A stretch of DNA of 64,000 bases. Source: Sparassis latifolia. Taxonomy: Eukaryota; Basidiomycota; Agaricomycetes; Polyporales; Sparassidaceae. Shown piece after piece: positions 34,774 through 45,438 of the stretch (its first letter is position 1; every line of letters begins with the position of its first letter). A program made the translations under genes and the position numbers. The notes under the pieces were generated by a model. That model did not search any database. It saw nothing but the letters and a program-made list of their open reading frames with translations, and was not told where the DNA came from. The stretch lies in the NCBI GenBank assembly GCA_018466975.1, contig CM031561.1, positions 372,001-436,000 on the forward strand. The letters are read 5' to 3'.

Positions 34774-36782
34774 ATGGCCCGTGCTCGCGCAATGTCGGGG
34801 ACAATCCCCTCCATGGAGACCAGCCATGAGCAGCTCCAGGACAACACAACCATCATCGGTACGCCCAACGCGCGTTCTTGATCTGCACCGTCATGACACA
34901 TCCATATCGCAATCTCAGTTCTGGGTGCCTCTGGCGATCTCGCAAAGAAGAAAGTGGGTCCTTGTCCATCGCCAGCGAGATGCCATTTAATTCACTGTGC
35001 TCTCTTAGACCTATCCCGCCTTGTTCGGGCTTTATCGCAACGGCTTCCTCCCCAAAGGCGTAAAGATCGTCGGATATGCGCGCACCAAAATGGACAATAC
35101 GGAGTATATTAAGCGCATCACTTCATACATCAAGGTGCCCGCCGACCACGCGGCGCACTCTGCCAAGCTTGAGGAGTTCAAGCAGTTATCCTCCTATATC
35201 TCCGGTGGTTACGAAGACTCGCCGTCGTTCCAAAACCTCAACAAGTACCTGGAACACATCGAGTCAGGCTACCAGGGTAACGAACGCAACCGCCTCTTCT
35301 ACCTTGCACTTCCTCCTAGTGTTTTCATCCCCGTCGGCAAGCATCTCAAGGAGGAATGCTACATCAAGAGTGGAAAGAATCGCATTATTGTGGAGAAGCC
35401 GTTTGGAAAAGATCTCGATTCTTCTCGCGTTCTGCTGGGCTCACTCAAGGAGCACTGGACGGAAGACGAGACCTTCCGCATCGATCACTATCTCGGCAAG
35501 GAGATGGTCAAGAACCTTCTTGTCCTCCGTTTCGCCAACGTAGCGTTGAACGCTGCTTGGGACAAAAACTCGATTAGCAATGTTCAGATCACGTTCAAGG
35601 AACCGTTTGGCACGGAGGGTCGTGGCGGATACTTCGACGAGTTTGGTATCATTCGTGATATTCTCCAGAACCGTGAGTACTCTTGATCAGACGAAGTGGG
35701 AACATCGGTGCTTATTTCGCGAAATCCCAGACTTGTTACAGGTCCTCAGTATCCTCACAATGGAACGGCCTGTTTCCTTCGCCGCAGAGGACATCCGCGA
35801 CGAGAAGGTGCTGAGATATATGTTCTCATATTCTCTCACACGCCCGTTCTCACACGTCGCCTCAGGTGAAAGTCTTGCGCGCAATTCCTCCGGTTGAGCG
35901 CAACGACACCCTGCTTGGTCAGTACGTTGCGGCTAACGGCAAGCCGGGGTACCTCGATGACGACACCGTGCCGCATAACTCCATTTGCCCCACCTACGCC
36001 GCGACCACCGTCTGGATTAACAATCCACGATGGGAGGGTGTTCCTTTCATCCTGAAGGCCGGGAAAGGTATGATCCATATCTATAGGGGGACGTGTCATT
36101 CTGATCCTCCTATCCCCAGCGCTCAACGAGGCCAAGGTTGAGATAAGGATCCAATTCAAGGACGTCACTCAAGGTATCTTCAAGGATATCTCCCGCAACG
36201 AGCTTGTCATTCGCATTCAGCCCTCTGAGGCGGTCTATCTCAAGCTCAATACAAAGACGCCCGGCTTGCAGACACGTGCGATCCCGATCGAGATGGATCT
36301 CACATATAAGCGGCGATTCACCGAGGTGAACATTCCGGAGGCGTACGAGTCGCTCATCCTGGACGCGCTCAAGGGTGACCACTCCAATTTCGTTCGTGAT
36401 GACGAGCTCGACGTCGCGTGGAAAGTGCGTGTTCATCCGCTTGGCTATGGCTCCTGTGTGTGCTGCAGCATCTGACCAATTCGCACCTCTGTTTGCAGAT
36501 CTTCACCCCCATTCTGCACTGGATAGATGGCAAGAACGGGCCCGGTCCCAAGCCGCTTGGGTACCCATACGGCTCACGGGGACCCAAGGAGCTTGAAGCG
36601 TTCATCGCCAAGTATGGCTACAGGCGGTCAACTCTGGAGTAGTGAGTCTGCCGCCTGTGCTGCAACATATGCGCAACCGCTGACTAACCCCGCTCCTCAC
36701 TCTTTGTTACTACACCCAAACTTCTTTCACCGTATGACGTGCGAGTAGCGAATGGCCTGTGACGAACCTGGCGGCGCTGTGA
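34774..36782 (+). CDS. ZWF1: Glucose-6-phosphate 1-dehydrogenase
   Basis: First enzyme of the oxidative pentose phosphate pathway; oxidises glucose 6-phosphate and makes NADPH in the cytosol. The NADP-binding GASGDLAKKKTYPALFGLY is assembled across two introns; the substrate/catalytic RIDHYLGKEMVKNLL is near residue 200; EKPFGKD and GYFDEFGIIRDILQNHLLQ follow. C-terminal blocks: RWEGVPFILKAGKALNE, PEAYESLILDALKGD, DELDVAWKIFTPILHWID and YPYGSRGPKELEAFIAKYGY. The last intron (about 36642-36750) ends in GAGTAG and joins in phase to YEWPVTNLAAL and a stop at 36780-36782. Start at 34774 gives MARARAMSGTIPSMETS. All catalytic motifs present; about 515 aa. Confidence 0.95.
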
Positions 36783-38152
36783 TGCGCTCTCGGGTGGATA
36801 GCTGTGGTTTACTTGCTCCCGTGCTCTGGTTACATTTCTTGGAGGGGAACAGTTTGCATCAACGAAGAGTATTTAGAAACATTGTTGTACGCCGAAGTGC
36901 TCTGTAAAACAAGTAACGCATCTGCATCAATTCGAAAGTCTTGAGAATACGTGGTCGGGAGTCCCGTTCTTGGCTGAGCACTATCGAGGCGTTAATCTGA
37001 AGGTTGCGTTATCACCAATGAACACCAGTCCCAAAATGTCCAACGGCCTCACCACTGCTCTGGCAAGCGGCGAGAGCCCTCGGGGAACATTCTTCTGGAT
37101 ATCAGCCCTGCGGCGGAGCGCTGAAGATACACGTCCGCACTTGCTCCATCGGATCCTCTAGCAAATGACCGGTAGGCAACGTCAGGCTTCATCAAGATCA
37201 GCACCTTCTGGCGCGGCTTGGGCCGGCACCTTCTCTTGCACCGCAAGGCTTCTTACGTTGCTCGAGACTAGGTTATAGGCGGGAGGTAAGTTAAAGGGTA
37301 ACCGGTACCTGGTAGAGTAAGTACTCGCATTTGGGACAGGTAAGCCCCGGGACACGGTCGTCGAGCATGCTCTCCGTACGGCATCGTCAGACGGGCGAGG
37401 TACCTTCCCATATTCTACCTGGAAACTGTATCAGTATCGGTATCAATCACTGAGGGTTCGTTCGAATTCGCGACGTCTACTTCTCCGGAGCTGGCGCGCC
37501 CTCGCACGCGGCGGCGCCTTCTGCCTTCCCCGCAGTCGCGGTCCCAAAAACGGTATGCGCGCGCGCGTCATCTTTTGGACGGCAGGCACACCGGACGCGC
37601 TCTGCTGCAGCAAGAAATTAAGGAGAACAGGTCTGCACTCCCGGGCACGGCTCCGCGCGCCGCACGACACAACCGCACGGGTAGCACGCCCAGGATGCAG
37701 TCTTAACAGAGGCGTGAGACGCGACCGAGTCTGAGTCGCTTGACGTTCTCGCCCATATGATATGCTCTTCCGTGACAGCTGAAGAGGCATGATAGAATCC
37801 AGCACCACAGTAGCCATGCGGTATTCTCCACCGTGGACAACACGGAGGCGCACCATTGGCCCCACTGGCGAAGGAAGATCAAACTCTACGAACATGCAGT
37901 GGGCACGCACCTCATAGTGATATCAGTATTCACTTCGCTTACGCATCCTCGAAGCGCGACGGTATATAAGTGCCCTCCCCCGGCGGGTTCGCGGACCTGC
38001 AGAGAGTCAGTCCTCCAGAGCTCTCTCCATACACTGGACAACGGGTGTCGCCCGTCGTCTCACCAAGTCGCGCATACCGCATACCGCAGCTAGCCGTGCT
38101 CGGCTGTACGCACTCCCGCCGTCTATTCCAAGGCCGACCACATCTCCCGGCC
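36783..38152. other. Intergenic region of 1.4 kb
   Basis: Between G6PD and the orphan gene. A GC-rich minus-strand frame (37443-37910) has Arg-rich, low-information content and no splice-supported structure, so I do not call it. The only element recognised is the TATA box at 37963. Confidence 0.45.
37963..37969 (+). promoter_or_regulatory. TATA box of the orphan gene at 38153
   Basis: TATATAA in a GC-rich setting, about 185 bases before the chosen ATG. An upstream in-frame ATG at 37970 directly abuts the TATA box, so it lies before any normal transcription start and cannot be the start codon; this supports 38153. Confidence 0.5.
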
Positions 38153-38674
38153 ATGCCGTCATACTGGGATTCCCACCCAGACTTCAACCACGACCCGCAT
38201 GCGCCCATCCGCACCGAGTTCAGGCGCCTCGCCGTCATCCGCCACTGGGGGAAACGCACGCCGCAGTACCGCGACGAGTGGGCGCGGTGCTGCGTGGAGG
38301 AATTCGGGGAGCACTATGGGCGAAGCGAACGGCTGGAGGGGTGGCACTCTCTCTGTCGGGAGGTGGGGATCACCGACGTGCCGACGTCCATCACGTCTTG
38401 CAAGAAGGTGCGCCTAGCCCAGCTCCTGTGCGCGGCGCCGGAAGCCTGCACGCTTGCTGACCGCGTCCCCTCCGGCCCGCGTTTGCAGATCCTGAACAGG
38501 ACGTGGGTGAACCTTGTCGACCTCATCGACTGCCGTAGGACGGGCCAGCCCGTGAAACGGCACGCGTCGTGCAATGCGCTGCGTGAATACTCCCGCAGGA
38601 CCAAGAAGATCTTCCCCAAGGCCAGGGCGAAGGCGAATGTTTTCTTGGCGGCGCTGTTGATCGTGATGTTCTGA
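38153..38674 (+). CDS. Orphan Agaricomycete protein with an N-terminal WDSHPDFNHDP signature
   Basis: Intronless frame of 173 residues. It begins MPSYWDSHPDFNHDPHAPI, then RTEFRRLAVIRHWGKRTPQY, RDEWARCCVEEFGEHYGRSE, LEGWHSLCREVGITDVPTSI, NLVDLIDCRRTGQPVKR and ends KANVFLAALLIVMF. The layout (aromatic/acidic start, a helical Arg/Glu block, an NLVDLID motif, a hydrophobic end) resembles uncharacterised single-exon proteins I have seen from mushroom-forming fungi, but I know of no assigned function. No signal peptide, so it is probably intracellular. Good TATA box upstream; diverged repeats follow downstream. Real-gene evidence is the intact, well-composed frame. Confidence 0.65.
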   Translation: MPSYWDSHPDFNHDPHAPIRTEFRRLAVIRHWGKRTPQYRDEWARCCVEEFGEHYGRSERLEGWHSLCREVGITDVPTSITSCKKVRLAQLLCAAPEACTLADRVPSGPRLQILNRTWVNLVDLIDCRRTGQPVKRHASCNALREYSRRTKKIFPKARAKANVFLAALLIVMF

Positions 38675-39497
38675 TGCTGGGCGGAGGGATCTATAGGCTG
38701 TTCCGCTGGACGTCGACCGTCGATATCGCTGTGTCTTGCTTATTCTCTGCATTGACAAATGTATAAATTGATTGTGCACCTACGAACGCCTTTAGCTTTA
38801 AGAGCGGTCGCGTACAGCAGCTCCAAGTAAAGGAATCGCACGACTCCCAAGCACAACGGACGAATATTGAATATTTATATCGAACGAGCAAACTATCCGT
38901 GCGTTCCGCCCACGGATCTCTCGCGAGACTGCATGCGGCCGCCTTCTCCGGGACACGTCCAGAAGATGGCGGCGACATGGCGGCAGGGAAGCGCGACGCG
39001 GGGGCAGGATCGCCTGCGAGCGAACTTTCCGTGTCGCGGTCGGCGTGGAACCGGGGACCCGTCACGCACAGGCCGGGCGGGGGCGCGGGTAAGTATGGAG
39101 ATGCGAGTGGCGCACCGCTCGAAGCTTGCGCAGCCATCCTGACTGGATGTGCACGCGAGAGGTTGGCGAACGCGAAGGGGGGGGGTATCGGATGAACACC
39201 CTGGACGCGGAAGAGGTGCAAAGCCGCCAGATGGAAAAATGCTGGATGTGGCGCAGCGAAAGGGGATGAGGGTACAGGGAGGTGGTGCTGGGTGCAGGAC
39301 GGCGGTGCTAGGTGTGGGGCGGCGGCTGCGGCTGCGGGACCGTGCAGAGTCTAGTATTTGTTGAGTGCGGTAGAGCAGCAGCTATACAGGGCCACGTAGA
39401 GAGTAAAATCGATCTCACCCTACCTGGCACGATCTCGCACTAGCTCCGGCTTCTCGATATCCTTCTATATTATTCCAAAAATCTCGGGGGAGATAGA

Positions 39498-39542
39498 GCC
39501 ATATCGAGAGGCTCGAGATTGCGCGATCTCGCTCGATATGGC
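39498..39542. repeat. Long imperfect palindrome (hairpin)
   Basis: GCCATATCGAG pairs with CTCGATATGGC (11 perfect pairs) around an inner CGAGAT/ATCTCG pair (6 more) and a loop of about five bases. Flanks repeat further CGATAT and ATCTCG words. Could be an element end, a protein-binding site or a hairpin in RNA; nothing decides between them. Confidence 0.6.
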
Positions 39543-39628
39543 CCGAGGGTGTTTTGGCCTTGAATCTTGAAGCACGGGGCCTCGAGAACGGTGCGCAGAT
39601 ATCGATGGCACCCGTTGGGCATATTAAC

Positions 39629-39642
39629 ATAATAATAATAAT
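39629..39642. repeat. ATA/ATT trinucleotide microsatellite
   Basis: ATAATAATAATAAT, nearly five units, inside noncoding GC-rich DNA. Confidence 0.7.
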
Positions 39643-41707
39643 GGAGGTCAGCTGGCAGCCCGGGTCAGCCAGGCATGCGTACCCAGACGGAGCCGCACAT
39701 CGGAACGGGGGCACGCGCGCGCGCGGAGAGACGAACGATCGCGGACGACAGGATCGGGCTTCGTGTCGGCGTGCATCGTGAATATTTGAATATTCGTATC
39801 AATGCATAATATTTTAATCTCGAGACATCGCGTCCCAGCGCCGTCCGATCCTGTCCGGCGTCCGTGGTCCTCTCGCGAGATACATACAGTACCGTGTCAC
39901 AGCGTTCATATTCTCCGGCAGATTTGTCCGCGGCGAGACGCCAACGCGCGTGCGGACTGCGACATGGCGGCCTGGCAGATCGTGGCGCACGCCATAAGTA
40001 CGCCGTCGATGACGCCTGTAAGTGGTATTGAGCGGTCCACCGCGAGCGACGGCCCCGGGATCGGATGGCGCAAGCGGCGAGAAATGGTGCGCGTACAGCA
40101 GGTTGCGCTCTCTGCGTTGTATAAATTGGCTGCGCATTTACTGTACGAACACCAAGAGTGATCGCGGACTGACCTGTGCAACAAAGCGGCGGGCGGGCCC
40201 ACGGCGGTCGTGCGCGCGGACTATGTCACATGTGGCGGGCAGACAGAATACGGCAGACAGAGCGCACACGGCGCAAACGGGCACGTGCCCGGTAAAGAAT
40301 GCGCAACGACCGCCTGCATCGCTCATCGAGCTTTCAAATTTCAAGCACAAGTCAGGGGGTGCGCACGCAGCATGATTGAAAACGGAGAGACGAGGTGCAC
40401 ATCGGCACCTGTTGAAAATGTCAATCTGGTGCGAGCTGGCCGTGGCCGGGGGCATAAGAGCCAGACAAACCCACCGAACAGCGCCGCGCGACGTGCTGCA
40501 GTGGAACCGCATGCGCAGATCGCGAAACCGAGCATGCTCGTACTGCAGCGAAACGACCTTGGGTTCAGTCACGCGTCACACCCGGTGAACCTAAAGGACG
40601 TTTCGCTACGGTATGCAAGAACGACGATCGCGGTAGCAGATCGGGACGGCGGCGGCGCGGGTGCAAGATCGCGTTTCTTGCCAGCATTCAAATATTCAAT
40701 ATTCAGTCACGGTTCACTCACAAGATTGCACGAGTCCGCGTTCTCCCGGATATGTCCAGGCCATTGGGGCGGCGACGCGCAGGTTCACTGCGCGAAGTGG
40801 GATATTGAAGAGACCTGTATAGAATATTGAGACTCGGTCCAGAGCGAGGTGCGGGGTCGGATGGGGCAAGCGCAGGGGGCGTATAGAGGGCCGAGCGGCG
40901 AGTACCGCGCGGGCGCCGGGCCCATCGGATCGCAGCCTAAGCTCGGTTCTGCAATAGAGGATATTGATGGGACAATGTGAGAACGCAAAAGGCCGCGGAT
41001 CGAGGCAAGTGAATACGCACGTTGAGTGATATACGCTGGGGCAGGGATGACGCCTGGCTGTGAGAGGAGGAGGGGGCGCGATCGCGCGCGCGAATCCAAT
41101 CAGCAGAGCGCGAACTGCAACGCGAGCTGGAGCGCGTCGACGTCCTGATAGCGACGCAGGATCATTTGTGGAGCCTGTATTGCGCGAGGCAGGGCGTACA
41201 CGATCTGGTACGCCACGAACGGGGTGACAACGTTTGCAATGGCACGAACGAATCGATGCAGTGAGCGGAGATGGTGAAGACCGAGGGTTCGGACGGGGAG
41301 TGGGAGAGAGCAAGGACGGGGATCGGATCTCGGAGGACGCACGGGGACAATAGGGATATCGGTATGGAGCATGGATGGGCGTCGGAGGAGTGGGAGCTAC
41401 GTCGAGCTAAGGTGACGACCCAAGGACAGCAACTAACTCTAACTTACCGCGGTGGTTCGCGCCAAATCGCTGGGAGCGAGAGATAACCTGGGCAGGCCTC
41501 GAGGACGATGTGTTGCGGGGGGGAGGGGGATCGAGCCAGCGCCGGGCAGGTAGATCTCGCAGGGGGCGCGCCAGGAGGGGAACTGGCGATCACGGTGCGG
41601 GAGGGGATCTCAGACTTTCTTTATGGGCGCCTGTCCCCACTACTACTTCCTCCGTCCCGTCCTCGTCCCCATGCCCTAACATTTCCCCCCGACGAGTCTC
41701 TCTCTCC

Positions 41708-44056
41708 ATGTCTCGCATCGCGGACAAGGGAAAGGCCCGTGCGCGAGACGACGACGAGGACAATCCCGGCCAGCCTTCACGCCGCTCACCGCCCGCACCC
41801 GAGCCGGGCCGTTCGCCGTCCCTCCGCCGCCATCCTCCGTCCCCCGACGCCATCCTTCCTCTCCTGCACTGTCCCCAATGCTCTCCCTCGCGTCTCCTCC
41901 ACGCGCCTCTCACTCTCCGCTGCGGTCACACTCTTTGCTCGCAACACATTCTGTCTCCCCCCACCTCGTCCCCGTCCCCGTCCAACCCCCTCTCCGCACT
42001 CTATCAAGGCTCAGCCCCCTCATGTCCACTCCCAACCTGCAACGCGCCCTCCTCCGAGACACCCACCACCACCACCACCACCACCAGCAGTCCCGGCGTA
42101 CACTTCTCTCCGGCCCCGTGTCCTCTTCGCGTCCGTCCACACCCGTTTCGCGCGTCGATGTCTCCGTAAACAAGATCATCTCTCTCGTCGTCCGCGCCCA
42201 CAACAACACAGACCCCGACGCGTCCGCCACCGTCCGCACTTACCCCGCAGACATCGACGACCAAACCGATGACAGCGATGCCGCGGACGACCTCGACGAG
42301 CATCCCTTGCCTTCCACCGACGCTGTTTCCGATCCCGATCGACACAGCGGTCTAGGCCCCGCCGCCCCTGCCTCTAGCCATCCCCGCCCGCAGTCCCCAC
42401 CGCGTTCGCGCAAGCGTCGCCGCGGTCCCCGCCCGCGCCACCGCCCTCACGACCACCCGCCCAGCCCTTCTTCGGATCCTGCCGCGCGATTCGAAAAGGA
42501 GCTGCTCACCGAGCTCACCTGCGAGATCTGCTTTGCGCTGCTCTGGCAGCCCGTTACGACCCCGTGCCAGCACGTGAGTCTATCACCCTGCTACATTCAT
42601 GCCCTCCTGAAGCACACCCACCCCGATCCCCCTCTGCTGCCTCGACTCTGCACGCTAACTTGCCCCGTTCTTCAGACCTTCTGCTCCCCGTGTCTCGCCC
42701 GCGCTCTCGATCACAACCTCGCCTGCCCCCTCTGCCGCCAGATCCTCCCCGGGTACGACTACTTTCAGGAGCACCCCTGCAACAAGCTCGTCCTCTCCAT
42801 CCGTGAGTCCCCCTCCTCGTTCGCTAACACTGCCTAATTCCACGCGCACAGTGCTCCGCGCGTTCCCCGAGGCGTACGCCGAGCGCGGCGCCGCCCTCGA
42901 GGCGGAAGCCCGCGACTCCCGCCTCGACACCCCGCTCTTCGTCTGCCAGCTCAGCTTCCCGGGCATGCCCACCATCCTCCACTTTTTCGAGCCTCGGTAC
43001 GTCCCCGCACCTCTCCTCCCCACCCCCCGCACTCACCGCGCAGTTGTGCAGGTACCGCCTGATGCTCCGCCGGTGCCTCGCCGCGCCGTACCCCGCCTTC
43101 GGGATGGTGCCCCCGCCGCGCGCCTCCGCCGGCGTGGTGGAGTTCGGGACGATGCTCGAGATCCGCAACGTGCAGATGCTGCCCGACGGGCGGAGCGTCG
43201 TCGAGACCTGGGGCGTGTGGCGCTTTCGGGTCATGGAGCGTGGGACCCTCGACGGGTATGGCGTCGCGCGCGTGGAGCGCGTCGAGGACTGGGAGGAGGA
43301 CGACGAGGAGGCCGTCCTGGACGTGCGGTCTGTTGCGAGTGGGGAGGAGGGGTCTGGGACGCCCGGTCCGTCCTCGTCGTCCTCGGTCGCGTCGATGTCC
43401 ACTTCTCCGCCTCTTTCAGAGCCCCCGGCCTCTGCGTTGACGAGCGTTGGCCCGTCGACGATCCCGCGCAGTGCGCCGACGAACGTGGAGCTGATGGCGA
43501 TCTGCCACGAGTTTCTTGAGTACCTCCGCGAGGGCACGCCGTGGGTCGTGCAGCACCTCAACACGTCGTACGTCCCCATGCCGGCGGATCCCGCTGCGTT
43601 CAGTTTTTGGATTGGGATGGTGCGTGTCTTTTCGCGTCTCGTATTCAATGTTTTTCCTCCCCTCTGTGTTTTACTTTTTTTATTTATTTACCGAATTTCC
43701 TGTTCGCTTGGTTTCTATATGGCGTGCTGACAGATGCCGCAGCTCCTCCCCATCGACGAGCACGAGAAGGCAAAGTTGCTTCCTATTCGCTCGCCTCGGC
43801 TGCGGCTGCGGCTCGTCGTGCACTGGATCGAGCAGCTGCACAACAACTGGTGAGTCCGCCGCTATCGTTTACCCCCCGTTTCACCCCGTCGCTCCCAGAC
43901 CCCCTTGCCTCGCCGCACCCCCCCCCCCCCTTCCCCCCTGTTCCTTCTGCTGTGTGCCCGAACCGCGTTTGACCCTCGGCCGTCTCCCAAGGGCCCGTTC
44001 TTACGCCTCTGCGTCTCCCGTGCAGGTGGTTCTCTGGTGGCTGCGTCGTCTCGTGA
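41708..44056 (+). CDS. LON-domain and RING-finger protein (LONRF-like), reading-frame break in first part
   Basis: Putative E3 ubiquitin ligase. The N-terminus (MSRIADKGKARARDDD) leads to a first RING-like block, LHCPQCSPSRLLHAPLTLRC-GHTLCSQH .. CPLPTCN. A second, clear RING is CEICFALLWQPVTTPCQH, intron, TFCSPCLARALDHNLACPLC. A LON N-terminal substrate-binding domain follows: LFVCQLSFPGMPTILHFFEP, RYRLMLRRCL, FGMVPPPRASAGVVEFGTML, with an acidic insert, then PQLLPIDEHEKAKLLPIRSP and NNWWFSGG. The ends of exons match good GT..AG sites; stop at 44056. Between the two RINGs the frame changes around 42090-42150: an intron 42099-42174 would restore it but deletes VDVSVNK, which looks conserved. 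Could be an unusual intron, frameshift or sequencing error. Confidence 0.75.
42063..42086 (+). repeat. CAC trinucleotide repeat inside the LONRF-like gene
   Basis: Eight CCA/CAC units, coding poly-Thr in the frame of the first RING and poly-His in the frame of the downstream exon. Lies just before the frame change. Confidence 0.7.
43918..43930 (+). repeat. C13 homopolymer in the last intron of the LONRF-like gene
   Basis: Thirteen consecutive C, then TT and six more C, inside an unusually long intron (about 180 bases) near the 3' end. A likely site of assembly length error. Confidence 0.7.
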
Positions 44057-45438
44057 TGCGGCTCTACTTTTCGCGCGCTGCTGGCCCGTACGCCTGCGTC
44101 GTCGCGCTGCTTGCGTTCGCTGTGTACTCTATACAAGGCGGCTGAGCTGCGCCCGGGTGCGGACAGGGACCGGGTTCGCCGCGTATCGGCGTTCTTTCTG
44201 ACGGGCACGGATGGGGACTCGGCGAGGGGCTCCACGGCTGCGACCTGTTTGTTGTTGTATGTAGCTTAGTCGCGTTCGGCGCGCGTGGGCGCGGTACTGT
44301 AGTAACTACGGGGTACGGCGGCCCGCATTCTGCGTTTACCTGTTGTCCTGCTGTCCTGCTATCCTGCTGTCCGACGTGTACTAATGCTGTATGTACGATA
44401 GGCGCGTGCGCGTCGCGTACTCGTCTTGGTTTGCTTGATCGATACGGGTGCTGTGTGTCCGAAAACGTTTTAAGCCGTGGCGTCGCATCCGAAGGGATGG
44501 TAGTAGTAGTGTACCGACCCGGTCAACTTCCGCCTTGTTCGGACGGTCTGAAAAATCTCGGAAATCGAGAAGAAATTACTGGCGAGGTATCTTGGGTATC
44601 TGTGTGACTTGTGGCCGCCGGGCGGGCGGGTCGTCAGTGTGCAGTACTCGTTGACAGTGGGCAGCGTTCGGCCTACGGTCTCTGTGTACTTGCTGCTTAT
44701 CCGTGCAGTGATCACCTCCTCAGGCATCGGACGTATTGCAGCCAACAAAAAAAGAGAGGCGTTTCACCGTTTCACGCTCTCGGATGTCGGTATCTGGGTG
44801 GGAGTGGCGCTCTGCTCCGAGAGAGGGGTGACGGATCTGTAGCAGGAACCATCCCTGCTCGAGACCGGGAAAGCGGCCTGCTACTACCCGCACCAGATCG
44901 GGAACGCGAGCGTGATACAAACGACGCAGTGCTCTGTGCAACAGAATATTGCTGAGATGTTTCAGTTGGTGGAGGTGAATCCTGGACTAAAGAAAACCAG
45001 CATATGGGTAACTGGACGATGAGTCGCAGTCTTCGCGGTGGCAATTAGGGGGATAGACAGGCTTTGCTCTACACCACCCACCGCGGCAGGCGTGTATATA
45101 TCCTGGAAGGGATGTACCGAGGGATCTTTTAAAGTTCGAGAAGACTGTTAGGAGCTATGGGATAAGGAAACGTACTAACATATCACGATCGTAGGATATT
45201 CAGCTTCCAGTCTCGTAGGAAGGCCACGTCCTTCAAGCTGACGTCCGGAGCAACCAGAGGGAGCCGCAGGATACAAAGCGAGGAATGGATATGCAGCTCA
45301 ATCCGTTGAGTTACCAGCTACAGTGGAATATGAGTGGTGTTACATGGACAACCTAAGGAACTAGAGGGAGACGTCTCTACGAGAGAACCAATTAGACTGC
45401 TGAATGTTACGGGGAAGAAGCACGTGAGTCAATGTAAG
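44057..45438. other. Intergenic region of 1.4 kb
   Basis: Contains a short tandem TGTCCTGC/TATCCTGC repeat at about 44343-44372. Frames in both strands are short. No gene supported; start of the accessory-looking island. Confidence 0.45.
44343..44372 (+). repeat. Short tandem repeat of TCCTGCTG units
   Basis: Four near-identical copies of a 10-base unit (TGTCCTGC..) in noncoding DNA. Confidence 0.55.

Larger units (their letters stand above)
38866..40830. repeat. Three diverged repeat units spaced about 0.9 kb apart
   Basis: Each unit starts with an AT island in GC-rich DNA: GAATATTGAATATTT at 38866, GAATATTTGAATATTC at 39780, and ATTCAAATATTCAATATTC at 40689 (the last contains the reverse complement of the first). 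Each is followed within 50-130 bases by TTCTCCGG/TTCTCCCGG plus a GTCC-GGCG block. Units 2 and 3 also share an upstream ACGATCGCGG..GATCGGG block. Units 1 and 2 both hold CTCTCGCGAGA. Similarity is patchy, so the boundaries are approximate. Confidence 0.4.
38675..41707. other. 3 kb noncoding region with diverged repeats
   Basis: GC-rich with AT-rich islands. Open frames here are Arg/Ala-rich and overlap on both strands, which indicates chance frames in GC-rich DNA. Recognisable items are AT-motif repeats near 38866, 39780 and 40689, a duplicated tag TGTATAAATTG at about 38759 and 40117, a long palindrome at 39498, an ATA/ATT microsatellite at 39629 and a run of nine or ten G at about 39178. 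No gene called. Confidence 0.5.

Noticed and set aside
37443..37910. 155-codon minus-strand open frame
   Set aside because: Arg/Ser-rich composition typical of GC-rich chance frames, no splice-supported extension, no recognisable domain.
37970..38152. 61-codon N-terminal extension of the orphan protein
   Set aside because: Its ATG abuts the TATA box, so it precedes any plausible transcription start.
39802..40830. Several overlapping frames of 90-206 codons in the repeat region
   Set aside because: They occur on both strands, have Arg/Ala/Pro-heavy composition and no shared motif with the neighbouring orphan protein.
41508..42272. 254-codon Arg/Pro-rich frame overlapping the LONRF-like gene start
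   Set aside because: Low-complexity reading of GC-rich DNA in a frame without the RING cysteines; the parallel frame has the domain.
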